NCBI RefSeq assembly: GCF_018599185.1
Contig: NZ_JAHFVL010000001.1
Location: 1,488,001 to 1,552,000, forward strand
From: Rhodanobacter sp. LX-99
GTDB taxonomy: Bacteria; Pseudomonadota; Gammaproteobacteria; Xanthomonadales; Rhodanobacteraceae
Direction of reading: 5' to 3'
DNA length: 64,000 nucleotides
Part shown: positions 1 to 9,044 of the stretch, in pieces
How the letters are laid out: each line of letters opens with the position of its first letter
How positions within the stretch are numbered: the stretch's first letter is position 1
Position numbers and translations under genes: made by a program
Notes under the pieces: generated by a model
Database searches by the model: none
What the model was told of the DNA's origin: nothing
Seen by the model: the letters and a program-made list of their open reading frames with translations, nothing else

Positions 1-1
1 G

Positions 2-1342
2 CTGCCGCTCACGGCCGGCGCCGGCACGCCAGCCGACTACGCCTATCGCTACACGCTGGATACCGTGGGCAGCAGCGCGGCGTGGCGAATCGAGCTGACG
101 CCGGCGGTGTACGCCTCATCCACGCCCGCAGCCAACCTGCGCGATCTGGTGGTGGTCAATGCGCAGGGGCAGGAGGTGCCGTTTGCGCCCCTGCCCGCGG
201 CGCCGCCGCGGTCGCATCCGTTTGCGCTGCGCGCGGCCCTGCTGCCGCTGCCGCCAGGCAGTACGGGTAACGGCACCGGCGTGCGCGTGCAACGCAACAG
301 CAACGGCGACATCGTGATCGAGCAGCCGGACATGCCATCGGCATCGACCCGGCCAGGCCAATGGCTGGTCGACGCCCGGCGCCAGGTGAGCCTGGACCGC
401 ATCGAGATCGACCCGGCCGCCCTGCCGGTCGACTCGCGCTTCCATCTCTCGGTGCAGGCCAGCAACGACCTGCAGGCATGGAGCGAGCGCAGCCAGGACA
501 CCGAAATCGTCAGCGTGAAACGCGGCGGGGACGCGGTGGAACAGCACGCGATCGCGCTGCGCGGCGACACCCCGGCGCGCTACTACCGACTGAGCCTTCG
601 CCAGAACGATGTCGCGCCATGGGACAGCGCGCAGACGCCGCAGGTGGAACTTCGCGGCAGCTATGCCGACCCGCTCGCCGAACGCATGGCGGCACGCCAC
701 TGGCTGACCTTGCCGGCCGCGCCGGTGGCGCCCGTCGCCAGCGGTGGCGCCGATTACGACTACGCCCTGCCCGCTGCCTTGCCGGTGGAGGCGGTGCGGG
801 TCGTGCTCGGCGGCGACAATACGGCGGCGCGGTTCAGCCTGCTCGACCACGACGAAAACAACGGGCGGATGCTGGCCACGATTACCGCGGTGCGCATCGG
901 CACAGGCGCGGGTGAAGACCCGGCTACCGCATTCGCGACGACGCGCGTGCAGCATCTGCGCCTGCACACCGACACGCCGCTGTCCCAGCCGCCGTCGCTG
1001 CAGGTGGCATGGCGGCCGGATGTGTTCGTGTTCCTGGCCGAAGGCAGCGGCCCGTACAGCCTGCTCGTCGGCAGCCATGCCGCACGCCGCGGCGACTATC
1101 CGCTGGAGGCGGCGCTGGAGCGACTGCGTCCGCGCGACGCCGGCGCCGACTGGCAACCGCCGCTGGCCACGCTGGGCGCGGTCAGCGACGCCGGTGGCGC
1201 GGCCGCCCTGCTCGCGCCCAAGGCGCCGTTCGACTGGACCCGCCTGCTGCTGTGGCTGGTGCTGGTCGGCGGCGCGCTGGCCGTGGCCGGCATGGCCTGG
1301 AGCCTGCTGCGACAGTCGCGGCGCGAGGACGATACGCGCTGA
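2..1342 (+). CDS. DUF3999 family membrane-anchored protein (5' end outside window)
   Basis: The reading frame is open from base 2, so the gene starts upstream; the first in-frame start inside the window is a GTG at 65, but the residues before it (ADYAYRYTLD) read like the mature N-terminus just after a signal peptide. The 'WRIELTPAVYA' opening, the 'LRDLVVVNAQGQEVPF' segment and the galactose-binding-like beta-rich body fit DUF3999, a family of exported proteins of unknown function. A single transmembrane helix (WTRLLLWLVLVGGALAVAG, about 30 residues from the end) followed by basic residues would anchor it in the inner membrane with the body in the periplasm. In relatives the gene often follows a DUF2339 multi-pass protein; that neighbour would lie outside the window. 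No catalytic motif is visible. Confidence 0.75.
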   Translation: MPLTAGAGTPADYAYRYTLDTVGSSAAWRIELTPAVYASSTPAANLRDLVVVNAQGQEVPFAPLPAAPPRSHPFALRAALLPLPPGSTGNGTGVRVQRNSNGDIVIEQPDMPSASTRPGQWLVDARRQVSLDRIEIDPAALPVDSRFHLSVQASNDLQAWSERSQDTEIVSVKRGGDAVEQHAIALRGDTPARYYRLSLRQNDVAPWDSAQTPQVELRGSYADPLAERMAARHWLTLPAAPVAPVASGGADYDYALPAALPVEAVRVVLGGDNTAARFSLLDHDENNGRMLATITAVRIGTGAGEDPATAFATTRVQHLRLHTDTPLSQPPSLQVAWRPDVFVFLAEGSGPYSLLVGSHAARRGDYPLEAALERLRPRDAGADWQPPLATLGAVSDAGGAAALLAPKAPFDWTRLLLWLVLVGGALAVAGMAWSLLRQSRREDDTR

Positions 1343-1392
1343 TCGCCGAAGCGCCGACGCGCATCCGCGCGTCGCGGTCACGTCGGCGGAAG

Positions 1393-4300
1393 TCAGCCCG
1401 GCGCCAGCAGCGCGTCCAGGTCGCCTTCGTCGAAGCTGAGCTTCTCGCGGCTGCCGCCGCCTTCGAGCACCGCCGCGGCCAGTTCGGCCTTGCGCTCCTT
1501 CAGCTCCTCGATGCGCTCTTCCACCGTGCCCGAGGTGATCAGGCGGAACACGAACACCGGCTTGTCCTGGCCGATGCGGTGCGCGCGATCGCTGGCCTGC
1601 GCCTCGGCGGCGGGGTTCCACCACGGGTCGTAGTGGATCACGGTGTCGGCTGCGGTGAGGTTCAGGCCGACGCCACCGGCCTTCAGCGAGAGCAGGAACA
1701 GCGGCACCTCGCCGTTCTGGAAACGCTGCACCGGCTCGGCGCGGTCGCGCGTGTCGCCGGTCAAGGTGACATAGCGGATGCGCCGGCGGTCCAGCTCGGC
1801 CGCGATCAATTTCAGCATGCCGGTGAACTGCGAGAACAGCAGCACCTTGCGCCCTTCGTCGAGCAGCGCCGGCAGCATGTCCATCAGCAGTTCGAACTTG
1901 GCCGACTCGTGCACGCCGCGCGCGGCTTCCAATTTTACCAGCCGCGGGTCGCAGCAGACCTGGCGCAATTTCAGCAGCGCGTCCAGCACCACGATGCCGG
2001 AATGCGCGATGCCGCGCTGCGCGATCACCTCGCGCAGTTCCTCGGCCAGCGACAGGCGCAGGCCTTCGTAGAGTTCGCGCTGGCGCCCCTCCAGCACCAC
2101 GCGACGGGTGATCTCGGTCTTCGGCGGCAATTCCTTCGCCACCTGCGCCTTGGTCCGGCGCAGGATGAACGGCGCCAGGCGCAGGTTCAGCCGCTGCTGG
2201 CATTCCTCGTCGCGCTGTTTCTCGATCGGCACGCGGTAGTAGCGGCGGAACGCGCCCTCGTCGCCGAGCAGGCCGGGCACCGCCAAATCGATCTGCGACC
2301 ACAGCTCGCCCAGGTGGTTTTCCAGCGGCGTGCCGGTGAGGCAGACGTAGCGCGGCGTACGCAGGCTGAGCAGCGCACGGCGTGCCTGCGTGCGCGGGTT
2401 CTTCACCTGCTGCGCCTCGTCCAGCACGATCAGCGCGAACGGTTGCTTTCTCAAGGTGACCACGTCGCGCGGCAGCAGCGCGTAGCTGGTCAGCACGATG
2501 TCCTGCGCGCCGAGCTGGGCGAATTCCTCGGCGCGTTGCGGGCCGTGCAGGGTCAGCACCTGCAGCATCGGCGCGAAGCGCTCGATCTCCGATTGCCAGT
2601 TCGGGATCAGGCTGGTCGGCACCACGACCAGTGCGGGCTGGGTCAGCGCGCCGCCCTGTTTCAGCGACAGCAGATGGGTGATCAACTGCAGCGTCTTGCC
2701 CAGGCCCATGTCGTCGGCCAGCACGCCGCCGACGCCGGCTTCGGCCAGCGCGTTCAGCCAGCGCAGGCCTTCGCGCTGGTACGGCCGCAGTTCGACGGTG
2801 AGCCCGTCGGGCACCGCGTCGCTGGCGCGCTCGGCGGCGTCGCGCAGGCGCGCGGCGAAGCCGAGCAGCGGTTCGGCCGCCTCCAGCGTGCTGCCGCCGG
2901 GCATCGCCGCGACGAGTTCTTCCAGCCGGCCGGCCTGGACCCGCGGCAGATGCAGTTTCTTGCGCGGCTTCTCCAGGTATTCGGCCAGCGGCGCCAGCAG
3001 CCCGCGCAGTTCCTTCAGGCGCACCGGCACGCGCCGGCGCGCATCGACCGGCGCGTACCACACCGCGTCTTCCGGCTCGTTCGGCGCCGGGCTGAGGTTC
3101 AACTGGTGCTCGGCCAGCGCCTGCGCAACCGCGGGCAGCAGGTTGTGCCGCTGGCCGTCCAGTTCGATGCCGATTTCCAGGTCGAACGCGTGGTCGTCGG
3201 CGTCTTCCACGGCCTGGCCGTACCAGTGCACCGGGCCTTCCAGCACTTCGAACGGAAAGCTCGGCGCGTACTCGACCTGGAAGTTTTCCGCCTCGAGCTT
3301 GGGCCGCAACGCCAGCCAGCGCGCCGGCGTGTTGACCTCCAGCGCGCCTGCGTAACCGGTGCCGGGAAACAGCCAGGCGTCGTCGGGCAGGGTTTCGGCC
3401 ACGTCCCACGGCAGGCCTTCGGTATCCACGCCCGGGGTGAGTCCGGCACGTTCGAGCTGCTCCATCGCGCTGAGTTCCTCGGCGCGGCGGCGGATGATCT
3501 CGACCAGCTGGCCGTTGCGCACGCGCCGCACCAGCGGCTCGCCGCCGCGGCCGGGCAGGCGTTCGCCGGCGTAGTCGAAGGCCAGCCGCGCGTAGCCGAG
3601 CGGGGGCGTGCCGGCAGCCAGCCGGGCGTGCCGGGTCAGCGCATGCAGGGTCAGCACCGGCTTCGGCGCCAGTTCCGAACGGCGCACCTCGCCGAACACC
3701 AGCGGCAACGGCACCCGCGTGGCCAGCCGGCTGCCCGCCAGGCGGTTGCGCAGGCGGCGGCCGTGCTCGTGCTTCAGCGGCGGCAGCTCCAGCCAGCGGG
3801 TTTCCTCGGTCGCGGCGTCGAAACGGCCCACGGTGGCGCGCTCGGCATCGAGGTACCACAGCCCGTCGATGCGCAGCAGGCGCTGGCTGTGCGGCAGTAC
3901 CGGCAACAGGCGCTGGCTGCCGTCCGCTTCCATCTGCCAATGCCAGTTGAGCTGGTGCGACTTGCCGCGCGACAGCCGCAGGCCGGCCAGGCCGCCGAGG
4001 AAGCACGGCGCGGTGTCCAGGATCTCGGCCAGCAGGGTATCGCCGACGTGGCCGCCGAGGCGCGCGTAGCTGCGGCCTTTGCGCACGCTCTGCGGCAATC
4101 CCAGCATGGTCGCGGCCAGGCGCTGCTCGTGCGGCTGCAGCGACGACTGCGCCAGATGCCGGCTGTCCAGCGGCGCCGGCCGCGCGTAGCGGCCATGCTC
4201 GACCACGGCCAGCAGCACGGGCGCCACGTCCAGCCGGGCGAACGCGGCGCCTTCTTCCGGCATCACTTCCAGAAAGAAACCGAGCACGCCGTGATCGTCG

Positions 4301-4416
4301 GCCACGGCCGGCTTCGGCGCGGCCAGCAGCCGCCGCCATGCCTGCGGCAGGGCTTCGTCCTCGCCGGGGGGCGCGGTGGCGGCTTGCTGTTTCTCGTCCG
4401 GTTGCTGCATGCGCAT
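1393..4416 (-). CDS. SNF2-family DEAD/DEAH-box helicase
   Basis: Large SWI2/SNF2 ATPase of about 1007 residues. The C-terminal half holds the two RecA-like lobes: DDMGLGKT (Walker A) near residue 572, DEAQ (motif II) near 663, then GGVGLNLTAADTVIHYDPWW and HRIGQ (motif VI) near 945. The N-terminal 500 residues are family-specific and have no motif I recognise. Such proteins translocate on duplex DNA and remodel protein-DNA or RNA polymerase complexes, but the cellular role of this bacterial subgroup is not settled. The frame can be extended to a TTG at 4437; I chose the ATG at 4416 (MRMQQPDEKQ). No clear ribosome site distinguishes it from the ATG at 4410. It is transcribed away from gpsA across about 105 bp and ends 50 bp from the convergent DUF3999 gene. 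Confidence 0.9.
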   Translation of the reverse strand: MRMQQPDEKQQAATAPPGEDEALPQAWRRLLAAPKPAVADDHGVLGFFLEVMPEEGAAFARLDVAPVLLAVVEHGRYARPAPLDSRHLAQSSLQPHEQRLAATMLGLPQSVRKGRSYARLGGHVGDTLLAEILDTAPCFLGGLAGLRLSRGKSHQLNWHWQMEADGSQRLLPVLPHSQRLLRIDGLWYLDAERATVGRFDAATEETRWLELPPLKHEHGRRLRNRLAGSRLATRVPLPLVFGEVRRSELAPKPVLTLHALTRHARLAAGTPPLGYARLAFDYAGERLPGRGGEPLVRRVRNGQLVEIIRRRAEELSAMEQLERAGLTPGVDTEGLPWDVAETLPDDAWLFPGTGYAGALEVNTPARWLALRPKLEAENFQVEYAPSFPFEVLEGPVHWYGQAVEDADDHAFDLEIGIELDGQRHNLLPAVAQALAEHQLNLSPAPNEPEDAVWYAPVDARRRVPVRLKELRGLLAPLAEYLEKPRKKLHLPRVQAGRLEELVAAMPGGSTLEAAEPLLGFAARLRDAAERASDAVPDGLTVELRPYQREGLRWLNALAEAGVGGVLADDMGLGKTLQLITHLLSLKQGGALTQPALVVVPTSLIPNWQSEIERFAPMLQVLTLHGPQRAEEFAQLGAQDIVLTSYALLPRDVVTLRKQPFALIVLDEAQQVKNPRTQARRALLSLRTPRYVCLTGTPLENHLGELWSQIDLAVPGLLGDEGAFRRYYRVPIEKQRDEECQQRLNLRLAPFILRRTKAQVAKELPPKTEITRRVVLEGRQRELYEGLRLSLAEELREVIAQRGIAHSGIVVLDALLKLRQVCCDPRLVKLEAARGVHESAKFELLMDMLPALLDEGRKVLLFSQFTGMLKLIAAELDRRRIRYVTLTGDTRDRAEPVQRFQNGEVPLFLLSLKAGGVGLNLTAADTVIHYDPWWNPAAEAQASDRAHRIGQDKPVFVFRLITSGTVEERIEELKERKAELAAAVLEGGGSREKLSFDEGDLDALLAPG

Positions 4417-4522
4417 GCGGTCCGTTGCGACGACCAAAACATTGAGCTTAGCAGCGCAGGGGCAGGATGCGACCGTCGAAATCGCAGCCGGATCGCAGCG
4501 ACCCGGGTGCGCGACGAATGGC

Positions 4523-5554
4523 TCAGGCGGTACCGAACAGACCCTGCGGATATTCCGGCTTCTGTTCGCGCGCCATCAGCGCCTTGAGCCCTTCCACGGG
4601 CGTGACCTCGCCGTGCAGCACGGCGCGCACGCCGGCACTGATCGGCAGGTCCAGGCCATGCTTGTCGGCCAGCCGCGCCACCTCGTCGGCGGTGAGGATG
4701 CTTTCCACCACCTGGCCGATCCGGCGCACCGCCTCGTCGATCGCCACACCCTGGCCCAGCGCCAAGCCGAGCCGGCGGTTGCGCGAAAGGTCGCCGGTGC
4801 AGGTGAGCACCAGGTCGCCGAGGCCGGACAGGCCGATCAGCGTTTCCGGCCGTGCGCCCAGTGCCATGCCCAGGCGCAGCATCTCGTTCATGCCGCGGGT
4901 GATCAGGCCGGCGCGGGCGTTCAAGCCCAGCTGCATGCCGTCGGCGATGCCGGTGGCCACCGCCAGCACGTTCTTCATCGCGCCACCGAGTTCGGCGCCG
5001 AGCACGTCGCCGCCGGAGTACGCGCGCAGGTTCGGCGCGTGCAGCAAGCCGGCCAGCTGCTGCGCGAACGCCGCGTCGTCCGAGTGCACGGTGACCGCGC
5101 TGGGCAGGCCGGCGGCGACTTCCTTGGCGAACGACGGGCCGGTGACCACCGCCGCGGCACGGCCGGGCAGCCGTTCGGCCACCAGCTCGTGCAGGAAGCG
5201 GCCGGTGCCCGGTTCGAAGCCCTTGGTCGCCCAGGCGATCGCGGTACCCGCGTCGAGCAGCGGCGCCAGTTCGGCCAGCATCGCGGCAAACGCATGGCTG
5301 GGCACCACGATCAGCACGATGCCGGCGCCGCGCACGGCGCGGGCCAGGTCGCTCTCGTAGACCAGCGTTGCCGGCAGCTCGATGTCGGGCAGGTAGCGCT
5401 GGTTGCAGCGGCTCGCCGCCAGCGCCGCCAGCACCTCGCGGTCGCGCCCCCACAACGTGGTCGGCACGCCGTTGCGCGCGGTCAACGCCGCCAGCGCCGT
5501 ACCCCAGGAGCCGGCCCCGAGGACGGTCAGCTTCGGGTTTTCAGGCATGGACAC
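4523..5554 (-). CDS. gpsA: Glycerol-3-phosphate dehydrogenase [NAD(P)+]
   Basis: Cytoplasmic enzyme that reduces dihydroxyacetone phosphate to sn-glycerol 3-phosphate, the backbone for phospholipid synthesis (PlsB, at 32.3 kb, uses the product). The N-terminal Rossmann fold has [10 protein letters not shown] at residues 10-20, followed by the family's '[14 protein letters not shown]' and '[11 protein letters not shown]' blocks, the active-site region '[19 protein letters not shown]' and '[23 protein letters not shown]'. At 343 residues it is the usual length. Translation may begin at 5554 or at the second Met (5548). The gene lies 3 bp downstream of secB, and secB-gpsA is a pairing common in gammaproteobacteria, so the two are probably co-transcribed. 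Confidence 0.96.
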   Translation of the reverse strand: MSMPENPKLTVLGAGSWGTALAALTARNGVPTTLWGRDREVLAALAASRCNQRYLPDIELPATLVYESDLARAVRGAGIVLIVVPSHAFAAMLAELAPLLDAGTAIAWATKGFEPGTGRFLHELVAERLPGRAAAVVTGPSFAKEVAAGLPSAVTVHSDDAAFAQQLAGLLHAPNLRAYSGGDVLGAELGGAMKNVLAVATGIADGMQLGLNARAGLITRGMNEMLRLGMALGARPETLIGLSGLGDLVLTCTGDLSRNRRLGLALGQGVAIDEAVRRIGQVVESILTADEVARLADKHGLDLPISAGVRAVLHGEVTPVEGLKALMAREQKPEYPQGLFGTA

Positions 5555-5557
5555 GGC

Positions 5558-6061
5558 TCAGCTGTTGAGCGTGGCCGGGGCGTCGTCGCCACCCATCATG
5601 CGGCGCTGCTGCTCGGCGAACAGCGCGTCGAAATTGATCGGCTGCAGCAGGAACGGCGGGAAGCCGCCTTCCAGCACCAGCGAGGAGATCACCTGGCGGG
5701 CATACGGGAACAGCAGGTTCGGGCAGTAGCTGCCGATGATGCCGGCGTGGTCCATCTCGTTGAAACCGGCGATGCCGAACAGGCCGGCCTGCTCCACTTC
5801 CGCCAGGTAGGCGGTGCGCTGGCCGATCGTGCAGGTCAGGGTGAGGCTGAGCACCACTTCGTACAGGTTGTTGCCGAGGTCGGTAGCCTTCTGGCCCAGG
5901 TTCAACTGCACCTGCGGCTGGTCCTTCTCGTCGATCTCCTGGAAGATCTGCGGCGCATTCGGCGCCTCGAAGGACACGTCCTTCACGTAGATCTTCTGCA
6001 TCACCAGCTGCGGCTGACTGGCCTGGCCGTTGGCCTGGTCGTTGGTGATCTCTTGTGCCAT
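5558..6061 (-). CDS. secB: Protein-export chaperone SecB
   Basis: Tetrameric cytosolic chaperone that keeps pre-proteins unfolded and hands them to SecA. The protein (167 residues) shows the family blocks '[19 protein letters not shown]', '[16 protein letters not shown]', 'LFGIAGF' and 'ICP'-like '[18 protein letters not shown]', and '[14 protein letters not shown]' near the C-terminus. The frame is open well upstream, but the start at 6061 is supported by a GAGGAACTC ribosome site directly before it and by alignment of the N-terminus with the family; the longer reading adds arginine-rich sequence from the intergenic region. It is the first gene of a probable secB-gpsA unit, divergent from rpmB. 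Confidence 0.96.
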   Translation of the reverse strand: MAQEITNDQANGQASQPQLVMQKIYVKDVSFEAPNAPQIFQEIDEKDQPQVQLNLGQKATDLGNNLYEVVLSLTLTCTIGQRTAYLAEVEQAGLFGIAGFNEMDHAGIIGSYCPNLLFPYARQVISSLVLEGGFPPFLLQPINFDALFAEQQRRMMGGDDAPATLNS

Positions 6062-6356
6062 CGGGAGTTCCTCGGGTCTGGGTCGTGTGTATAAAAGAGA
6101 CCGATTGTTCCATACATCCCCGCGGCGCGCACGCCGCGGGACGCCTGCGGAACCCGGGAAGATTGCGCATGGCCTTGTTTTTCTGCGAGAATACGCGGCT
6201 CGCCTCTGTCGACCCGGTGCTTCCGGGCGGTCCGCCACGCGGTACGGACCTCACGATCATGCGTTGCGACAACTCCAGCATCGCGTGGCGCATGGCGCCG
6301 CTGGGCCGATCTCACCCTGGCCAACGGGTGTCAATCAAGAATTACGGAGGCAAGTC
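6062..6356. promoter_or_regulatory. Divergent secB / rpmB intergenic region
   Basis: This 295 bp between secB (leftward) and rpmB (rightward) must hold both promoters. On the minus strand a TATACA at about 6088-6093 is a plausible -10 for secB, though I see no good -35. On the plus strand the stretch around 6163-6195 (TTGCGC, then GAGAATAC) is the best candidate for the ribosomal protein promoter, leaving a leader of about 150 nt. No open frame here looks coding. Confidence 0.4.
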
Positions 6357-6593
6357 ATGGCCCGTGTATGTCAAGTCACCGGTAAAGGTGTGCAGAGCGG
6401 CAACAACGTCTCGCACGCCAACAACCGCACCCGTCGCCGCTGGTTGCCGAACCTGCATGAGCGTCGTTTCTGGGTTCCCAGCGAGAACCGCTGGATCAAG
6501 CTGCGCGTTTCCAACAACGCCCTGCGCACGATCGACAAGAATGGCATCGAGGCCGTGATTGCCGAGATGCGCGCCCGCGGCGACAAGGTCTGA
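6357..6593 (+). CDS. rpmB: 50S ribosomal protein L28
   Basis: 78-residue L28 (bL28) of the large ribosomal subunit: [20 protein letters not shown] at the N-terminus, followed by the basic '[19 protein letters not shown]' and the C-terminal '[18 protein letters not shown]'. The start is fixed by the strong ribosome site ACGGAGG at 6343-6349 and by the family N-terminus; an in-frame extension upstream to 6030 is not part of the protein. It is 10 bp upstream of rpmG, the standard rpmB-rpmG operon. The 'C..C' zinc-binding cysteines of some L28 proteins are not present (only Cys5). Confidence 0.98.
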   Translation: MARVCQVTGKGVQSGNNVSHANNRTRRRWLPNLHERRFWVPSENRWIKLRVSNNALRTIDKNGIEAVIAEMRARGDKV

Positions 6594-6603
6594 GGATTGA
6601 GCC

Positions 6604-6771
6604 ATGGCTAACAAATCGCAAGACAAGATCCGCATGATCTCCTCGGCCGGCACCGGCCACTTCTACACCACGCAGAAGAACAAGAAGAACACGCCGGAAA
6701 AGTTCGAGTTCAAGAAGTACGACCCGGTCGTGCGCAAGCACGTGATCTACAAGGAAGGCAAGATCAAGTGA
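6604..6771 (+). CDS. rpmG: 50S ribosomal protein L33
   Basis: 55-residue L33 (bL33): [20 protein letters not shown], then '[35 protein letters not shown]'. It is the cysteine-free (zinc-independent) form; none of the four zinc-ribbon cysteines is present. The start has a weak GAGG-like site (6593-6598) overlapping the end of rpmB. Its stop codon sits at the foot of a long hairpin (6771-6817), and a classical terminator follows at 6896-6924. Confidence 0.98.
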   Translation: MANKSQDKIRMISSAGTGHFYTTQKNKKNTPEKFEFKKYDPVVRKHVIYKEGKIK

Positions 6772-6817
6772 CGTTCTGACCCACTCGCGCTTTGCGCGAG
6801 TGGCTCTGTCAGAACGT
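6771..6817. repeat. Long near-perfect stem-loop at the rpmG stop codon
   Basis: Two nested perfect 10-bp arms: ACGTTCTGAC (6771-6780) pairs with GTCAGAACGT (6808-6817), and CCACTCGCGC (6781-6790) pairs with GCGCGAGTGG (6794-6803), with a TTT loop and a 4-nt bulge (CTCT) on the 3' side. No T-run follows, so it is not a classical intrinsic terminator. It may stabilise the 3' end of the rpmBG message or be a dispersed palindromic element. A smaller palindrome (CCCTGCGAAGGCAGGG) follows at about 6827-6842. Confidence 0.75.
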
Positions 6818-6895
6818 CATCCCTGCGAAGGCAGGGATCGCTCTTGCTCCTGCCACCACATCAGCACCCGCAACAGCGATCTTGATTCCTCCAGG

Positions 6896-6924
6896 AAAAC
6901 CCGCCACCCGGCGGGTTTTCTTTT
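6896..6924 (+). terminator. Rho-independent terminator of rpmB-rpmG
   Basis: Arms AAAACCCGCC (6896-6905) and GGCGGGTTTT (6910-6919) pair perfectly around a 4-nt loop (ACCC), and the transcript continues into CTTTTG, giving a good U-tract. It lies 125 bp after rpmG and just before the DUF4166 gene, in the right orientation to end the ribosomal protein transcript. Confidence 0.85.
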
Positions 6925-6957
6925 GCCCGAAGCCCGGCCATCCCGCATCATGCCCGG

Positions 6958-7509
6958 ATGACCTCCACCGCCCTGTTCCTCGACCTGCTCGGCGACGCCG
7001 ACTGGCGCTCGTTGCCCATCGCCGTGCAGGCGATGCACGGACCCGCCCCGACCCTGCATGCGAACGGCCAAGCCGACGTCGCTGGCGCCAGCCATTTTCC
7101 CGCACGCTGCCTGCGCCGTCTGCTCGGCCTGCCGCCGCCGGGACCGCAGCAGCCACTGGCGCTGACGATCGAACGCCACGGCACACGCGAGGTATGGACC
7201 CGCCGCTTCGCCAACCGATGCATGCGCTCGACTCTGCGGCGCCGCCCCGGTTCGCCCTTGCTCTACGAGCGTCTGGGGCCGGCCACGCTGGGCTTCGCCC
7301 TGCGCCGCGATGGCGACGCGATCGACTGGCAGCTGCGCAGCCTGCATGTGCTTGGCCTGCCATTGCCGCGCGCGTTGCACGGTCAGGTGCTTTCGCGCAG
7401 CGGCTTCCGCGACGGCCGCTACCACTTCAGCGTGGACGTGCGGCTGCCGATGCTGGGCCAGCTGATCGGCTACCGGGGCTGGCTGGAGCCGGTGCCGGAT
7501 GGCCGCTGA
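6958..7509 (+). CDS. DUF4166 domain-containing protein
   Basis: 183 residues resembling the DUF4166 domain, a family of unknown function that is often found next to, or fused with, saccharopine-dehydrogenase-like reductases and DCC-type oxidoreductases, exactly the neighbours seen here. Matching features are the 'HFPARCLRRLLGLPP' block, the 'LTIERHGTREVWTRRFANRCMRSTL' strand pair and the closing 'SGFRDGRYHFSVDVRLPMLGQLIGYRGWLEP'. There is no signal peptide or membrane segment. The stop overlaps the start of the DCC gene by 11 bp, so the two are translationally coupled. Confidence 0.75.
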   Translation: MTSTALFLDLLGDADWRSLPIAVQAMHGPAPTLHANGQADVAGASHFPARCLRRLLGLPPPGPQQPLALTIERHGTREVWTRRFANRCMRSTLRRRPGSPLLYERLGPATLGFALRRDGDAIDWQLRSLHVLGLPLPRALHGQVLSRSGFRDGRYHFSVDVRLPMLGQLIGYRGWLEPVPDGR

Positions 7510-7915
7510 GTCCACCGCGCCGGTGATCGTGTTCGACGGCGTCTGCCTGCTGTGCAGCCGCTGGGTGCGTTTCCTGCTGAAGCACGATCGCGCGGCACGC
7601 TACCGCTTCGCCTCGATGCAATCTCACAGCGGCCGCGCCCTGCTGCTCGCGCACGGGCTGGACCCGGAATCGCCGCTGTCCTTCCTGCTGGTGGAAGGCG
7701 GCCGCGGCTACACCGACAGCGACGCGATCGCCCAAGTGCTGCGCGGCCTGGGCGCGCGCCGCTGGCGCTGGCTGGGCCGCGCGATGCGGCTGGTGCCGCG
7801 CTGGTTGCGCGACCCGATGTACCGCTTCGTCGCCCGCCATCGCTACCGCATCTTCGGGCAAAGCCGCACCTGTTTCCTGCCCGCGCCGGAGCAGCGCGCA
7901 CGCTTCATGCCGTAA
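7499..7915 (+). CDS. DCC family thiol-disulfide oxidoreductase-like protein (DUF393)
   Basis: 138 residues beginning 'VIVFDGVCLLCSRWVRFLL', the hallmark DxxCxxC motif of the DCC (DUF393) family, with Cys16 and Cys19. The rest (RYRFASMQSHSGRALL, 'SDAIAQVLRGLG', 'YRFVARHRYRIFGQ') also follows the family. The fold is thought to be thioredoxin-like, but substrates are unknown. The ATG overlaps the end of the DUF4166 gene by 11 bp. Its own 3' end overlaps the convergent saccharopine-dehydrogenase-like gene by 11 bp. Confidence 0.88.
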   Translation: MAAESTAPVIVFDGVCLLCSRWVRFLLKHDRAARYRFASMQSHSGRALLLAHGLDPESPLSFLLVEGGRGYTDSDAIAQVLRGLGARRWRWLGRAMRLVPRWLRDPMYRFVARHRYRIFGQSRTCFLPAPEQRARFMP

Positions 7916-9017
7916 GCACGTCCAGCTGCGTGTCGATCGCGAAGCCCTCGAGCGCAGCCAGGGCCTCGTCCAGCGTGAACAGGCCCATGCACGGCATCGC
8001 GCCTCGCGTGGACAACGCGCCCTCGGCAAGCTTGCGCGCCAGCACCACCGCCGGCATCGCGGGAATCTGCGGGCCATCGCCCGCTGCCGCACTCAGCGAC
8101 CAGCGCAAGCGCAGCGGTTTGCCCAGGCTATCGCGGCCGACCAGCTCCACCACCATGCCGCCCACGTCGCTGCCGGCGTCGAGGAACCACTCGCTGATCC
8201 GGCGCAGCCTCGGCGCATGCCGCGCCAGGTCGCGGATAAGGCTCAGCCGCACCAGCCACGCCGCGGCCAGCGTACCGAAGTGCAAGCGGCGCAGTTCCAG
8301 CCCGGCGCGGAACGCCACCCCGCGCACGCCGGGGTAGCGCGCCGGGAACAATTCCAGATCCGGCACGTCGCACAGGCCGACCCAGCGCCGGCCGAACGGA
8401 AACGTCTGCCGACGCGTCGACATCCAGCCATGGCCACGCTGCCAGCGGCCGTCACGCCACACGCGCAGCGGCCGACCGCCATAGCCGAGGATCGCCGCCA
8501 CCGTGGCGTCGCCGCGCGGGGTGCGGTTGCCCGGGCTGATCGCGTGCTCGATGGTTTCCAGCGAACGGAACCGCGGCAGCAACGCATCCACCACCGCACT
8601 GCTGAACGCCGGGACCGTGGATGCGCCGCTGACCAGCAGGCAGCCGGCCGCTTTCGCCTGGCCGTCCAGACGTCCGATTCCGCTGACGAAATCACGGCCG
8701 TCGGCGAGATCGACATAGTCGCTGCCGCAGGCCAGGCAGGCCTCGGCCACCCGATAGTCCTGCGCCTGAAACGGACCGGCGGCGTGGATCACCAGTTGCG
8801 GCCGCAGCGCCGTCAACGCCTCGGCCAGCCCGACCGTGTCCACGTCGAGTGCGGCCAACTGCACTGACGGATCACCCAGGTTTTCGCGCAACGCCGCCAG
8901 GCTGGCCAGCTGCCGGCCGGCAAGCGTCAGGCGAAAGCGCGGATCGCCGGCCAGTTGGCGGGCAATGCGCGAACCGAATACGCCGCCGGCACCGATCAGC
9001 AATACGCGCAGGCCCAT
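7905..9017 (-). CDS. Saccharopine dehydrogenase-like NAD(P)-binding protein
   Basis: 370-residue oxidoreductase with an N-terminal Rossmann motif GAGGVFGSRIAR (residues 9-20) followed by 'DVDTVGLAEALTALRPQLVIHAAGPFQAQDYRVAEACL' and 'GSDYVDLADGRDFV', typical of the saccharopine dehydrogenase NADP-binding family. Its true substrate is unknown; this branch pairs with DUF4166 proteins rather than with lysine metabolism. The frame opens at 9062, but that extension would run over the terminator at 9051-9074, so the ATG at 9017 (MGLRVLLIGAGG, preceded by GGGGAAG) is the likely start. Its 3' end overlaps the convergent DCC gene. Confidence 0.85.
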   Translation of the reverse strand: MGLRVLLIGAGGVFGSRIARQLAGDPRFRLTLAGRQLASLAALRENLGDPSVQLAALDVDTVGLAEALTALRPQLVIHAAGPFQAQDYRVAEACLACGSDYVDLADGRDFVSGIGRLDGQAKAAGCLLVSGASTVPAFSSAVVDALLPRFRSLETIEHAISPGNRTPRGDATVAAILGYGGRPLRVWRDGRWQRGHGWMSTRRQTFPFGRRWVGLCDVPDLELFPARYPGVRGVAFRAGLELRRLHFGTLAAAWLVRLSLIRDLARHAPRLRRISEWFLDAGSDVGGMVVELVGRDSLGKPLRLRWSLSAAAGDGPQIPAMPAVVLARKLAEGALSTRGAMPCMGLFTLDEALAALEGFAIDTQLDVLTA

Positions 9018-9044
9018 CCGCTTCCCCAGCCGTCGAAGTCTCTC

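Noticed and set aside
116-4587. Very long open frames antisense to the SNF2 gene and its neighbours (116-4339 minus and 1009-4587 plus)
   Set aside because: They lie opposite real genes in GC-rich DNA, have Arg/Ala/Gly-rich low-complexity translations and no recognisable domain.
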